DNA of 64,000 bases from Sabellastarte sp. h YS-2021. Taxonomy: Eukaryota > Annelida > Polychaeta > Sabellida > Sabellidae. How positions within the stretch are numbered: position 1 is the stretch's first letter; each line of letters begins with the position of its first letter. Below, in pieces: positions 62,230-64,000 of this stretch. The stretch covers positions 55,596,255-55,660,254 of the forward strand of contig OZ024933.1 in NCBI GenBank assembly GCA_964017235.1, written 5' to 3'. The notes beneath the pieces are model-generated. The model saw only the letters and a program-made list of their open reading frames with translations, searched no databases and had not been told where the DNA came from. Both the position numbers and the translations under genes were made by a program.

Positions 62230-63170
62230 AAACATAAATATGTCTATCTCCTTAACCGTGCGAGATAGAGCAATTTCGGTGAAATTTTCGACCCAGAGAG
62301 TATCTAAGCAATGCACTCTTGGCAATTTTCAAAAAAAATTTCCTCTCACCAAAAATAGTGGCCATTTTGATTTTTCGAATTTTTGTCAAAAATTGAAAAA
62401 CACAAATTTGCTTCTATCTCCTTAACCGTGCGAGATAGAGCAATTTTGTCGAAAATTTCGACCCGCAGGGTATCTGAGAAATGTACTAATGGCAATTTTC
62501 AAAAAATTTTCCTCTGCCCAAAAATGGCGGCCATTTTGTATTTTTGAATTTTTGCCAAAAAATGGAAAAACACAAAATTGCTTCTATCTCCTTAACCGTT
62601 TGAAAAAGTGCGATTTTGTTGAAATTTTTGACCCACAGGGTATCTGAGCAATGTACTCTTGGCAATTTTCAAAAAAATTTCCTCTCCCCTAAAATGGTGG
62701 CCATTTTTAATTTTTTAATTTTTGCCAAAAATAGAAAAATGCAAATTTCCTTCTAGCTCTTTAACCGTGTGAGATAGAGCAATTTCGTTGAAATTTTCGA
62801 CCCACAGGGTATCTGAGAAATGTACTATTGCCAATTTTCAAAAAAACTTTCCTCAAATGGTGGCCATTTTGAATTTTTGAATTTTTGCCAAAAATGGAAA
62901 AACACAAATTTGCCTCTATCTCCTTAACTGTGCGAGATAGGGCGATTTGTAGAAATTTTTTACCCACAGGGTATCTCAGCAAACTACTTTTTGCAATTTT
63001 CAAAAAAATTTCCTCTCCCCCCAAAATAGCGGCCATTTTGAATTTTCAATTTTTTGCGAAAAATGGAAAAACACAAATTGGCTTCTATCTCCTTAACCGT
63101 GCGAGATAGAGCGATTTCGTAAAAATTTTCCATCCACAGGGTATCTCAGCAATCTACTCTTACCAATTTT
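62230..63170. repeat. Tandem repeat of about 170 bp, five and a half units
   Basis: The CTATCTCCTTAACCGTGCGA landmark recurs at 62244, 62414, 62584, 62754, 62916 and 63085. Each unit has the dyad CTATCTC-11 bases-GAGATAG, a GACCCACAGGGTATCT block and an AAAATGGCGGCCATTTT dyad. Units are diverged with short indels. Confidence 0.9.
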
Positions 63171-64000
63171 TAAAGCAAAACTCATGCTTCCCTTTGGGTG
63201 GACATTATGCATGTGAATGCATCCTATTTCTAGTTTTTGGTGCTGTTTTGCAAGTGAAGGTCATCATATTCTGAAGTTCCTCTAAATACATTTTATGACG
63301 ATATTGAAGCTTTATCAATATGTTTCCTTCTAGAATTACATATTTTACTGCTGTAATCAGACCAAGCGTGAATATGAAAACTTTCTATTTCATATAGAAT
63401 ACAAATACAACAATTTCAAAAATATTCAAATAAAGTTAGGAATACTTTTTAACTGAATCCAAAATTATATTGTATAGCAATATCTTTATAAATTTTATTT
63501 TTATGAGTAAAATATACAAACATGAAAGCTCAATTGAGTAAATGATGAGTTCATATTTACATCAGTTCAAAAACAGTTCGTATTGGTTATTCCAAGCTGT
63601 CACCGTTCAATCTGATAAGCATTAGTTGCCCAAAAGTCTTGTTTGAAAAGGAACATCTTTGTAGTCTATAAATTTTATATTCAAGTTAAATTCAACTGAG
63701 CTAGCTATAATTTCTGGTAGTGTTTGTAATAGGATAAACACTACTACAACTTCTACAAGCCTGTAACAGTAGGTGTCACATAAATTTGATGAAAAGCTAC
63801 TGATGTTTAAATACATCTTAGTTAATCCCCCATTGTCACAAAGGCAAACACACCTGTCATTTTTAAGACACAAATACAGCAAATTTTCATATTTAAATCT
63901 TGAATGTGTCAGTACAGGATGAATGAGAAAAAAATTCAACAAAAATAGAAAAAAAATGTTAAATGTATTCACAAAAAGTAATATTCACTAACACAAATAC
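63171..64000. other. AT-rich window end, with one unassigned 116-aa minus-strand frame
   Basis: The minus-strand frame 63972-63622 (116 aa) begins with a hydrophobic signal-like segment (MNTFNIFFLFLLNFFL) and holds several Cys (CLKNDRCVCLCDNGG). It has no recognised domain, lies in AT-rich DNA and has no supporting promoter or splice context. It is most likely a chance frame, and a real small secreted protein cannot be excluded. Confidence 0.3.

Overview
The window is eukaryotic, gene-poor and AT-rich, and consists almost entirely of repeats. It has no operons, no rRNA or tRNA genes and no CRISPR. The repeat types point to an invertebrate animal: a LINE with an APE-type endonuclease, Helentron/HINE-like elements with internal tandem repeats, a hAT MITE and tRNA-derived SINEs. 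A marine lophotrochozoan such as a bivalve is my best guess, but this is inferred from style and not proven.

Layout. (1) 1-32986: one head-to-tail array of a 683-bp satellite, about 48 units, cut by the window start. Its units differ only by single-base length changes. (2) 32987-37345, minus strand: remains of a non-LTR retrotransposon. The first part of its ORF2 endonuclease abuts the satellite and the reverse transcriptase is absent. About 2.2 kb further on is a broken ORF1 with coiled coil, RRM-like and C-terminal segments, followed in the same sense by an IMPACT/UPF0029-like domain. (3) 37346-44560: AT-rich DNA holding a 1.9-kb element with 14-bp terminal inverted repeats (38381-40252), a 153-bp tandem repeat, a SINE-like piece and a second inverted-repeat element (43066-44537). 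(4) 44578-50239: a Helentron/HINE-like element filled with 147-bp tandem units, a large inverted repeat, and a hAT MITE with a near-perfect 8-bp target duplication. (5) 50734-50827, minus strand: the only candidate host exon, with good splice signals. (6) 51848-63170: a second HINE-like family with a 155-bp array, a SINE, a 158-bp array with a 730-bp higher-order duplication, a second copy of the 147-bp HINE, and two further tandem families of about 167 and 170 bp. (7) 63171-64000: AT-rich with nothing recognised.

No set of genes works together here. The window reads as heterochromatin-like or large-intron sequence built by satellite amplification and by nesting of DNA and RNA transposons. 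The observations most worth following are the IMPACT-like domain joined to a LINE ORF1, the substitution-free satellite, and the 147-bp unit. That unit is nucleosome-sized, open in frame on both strands, and carries paired nuclear-receptor-like half sites between Helentron-type ends.
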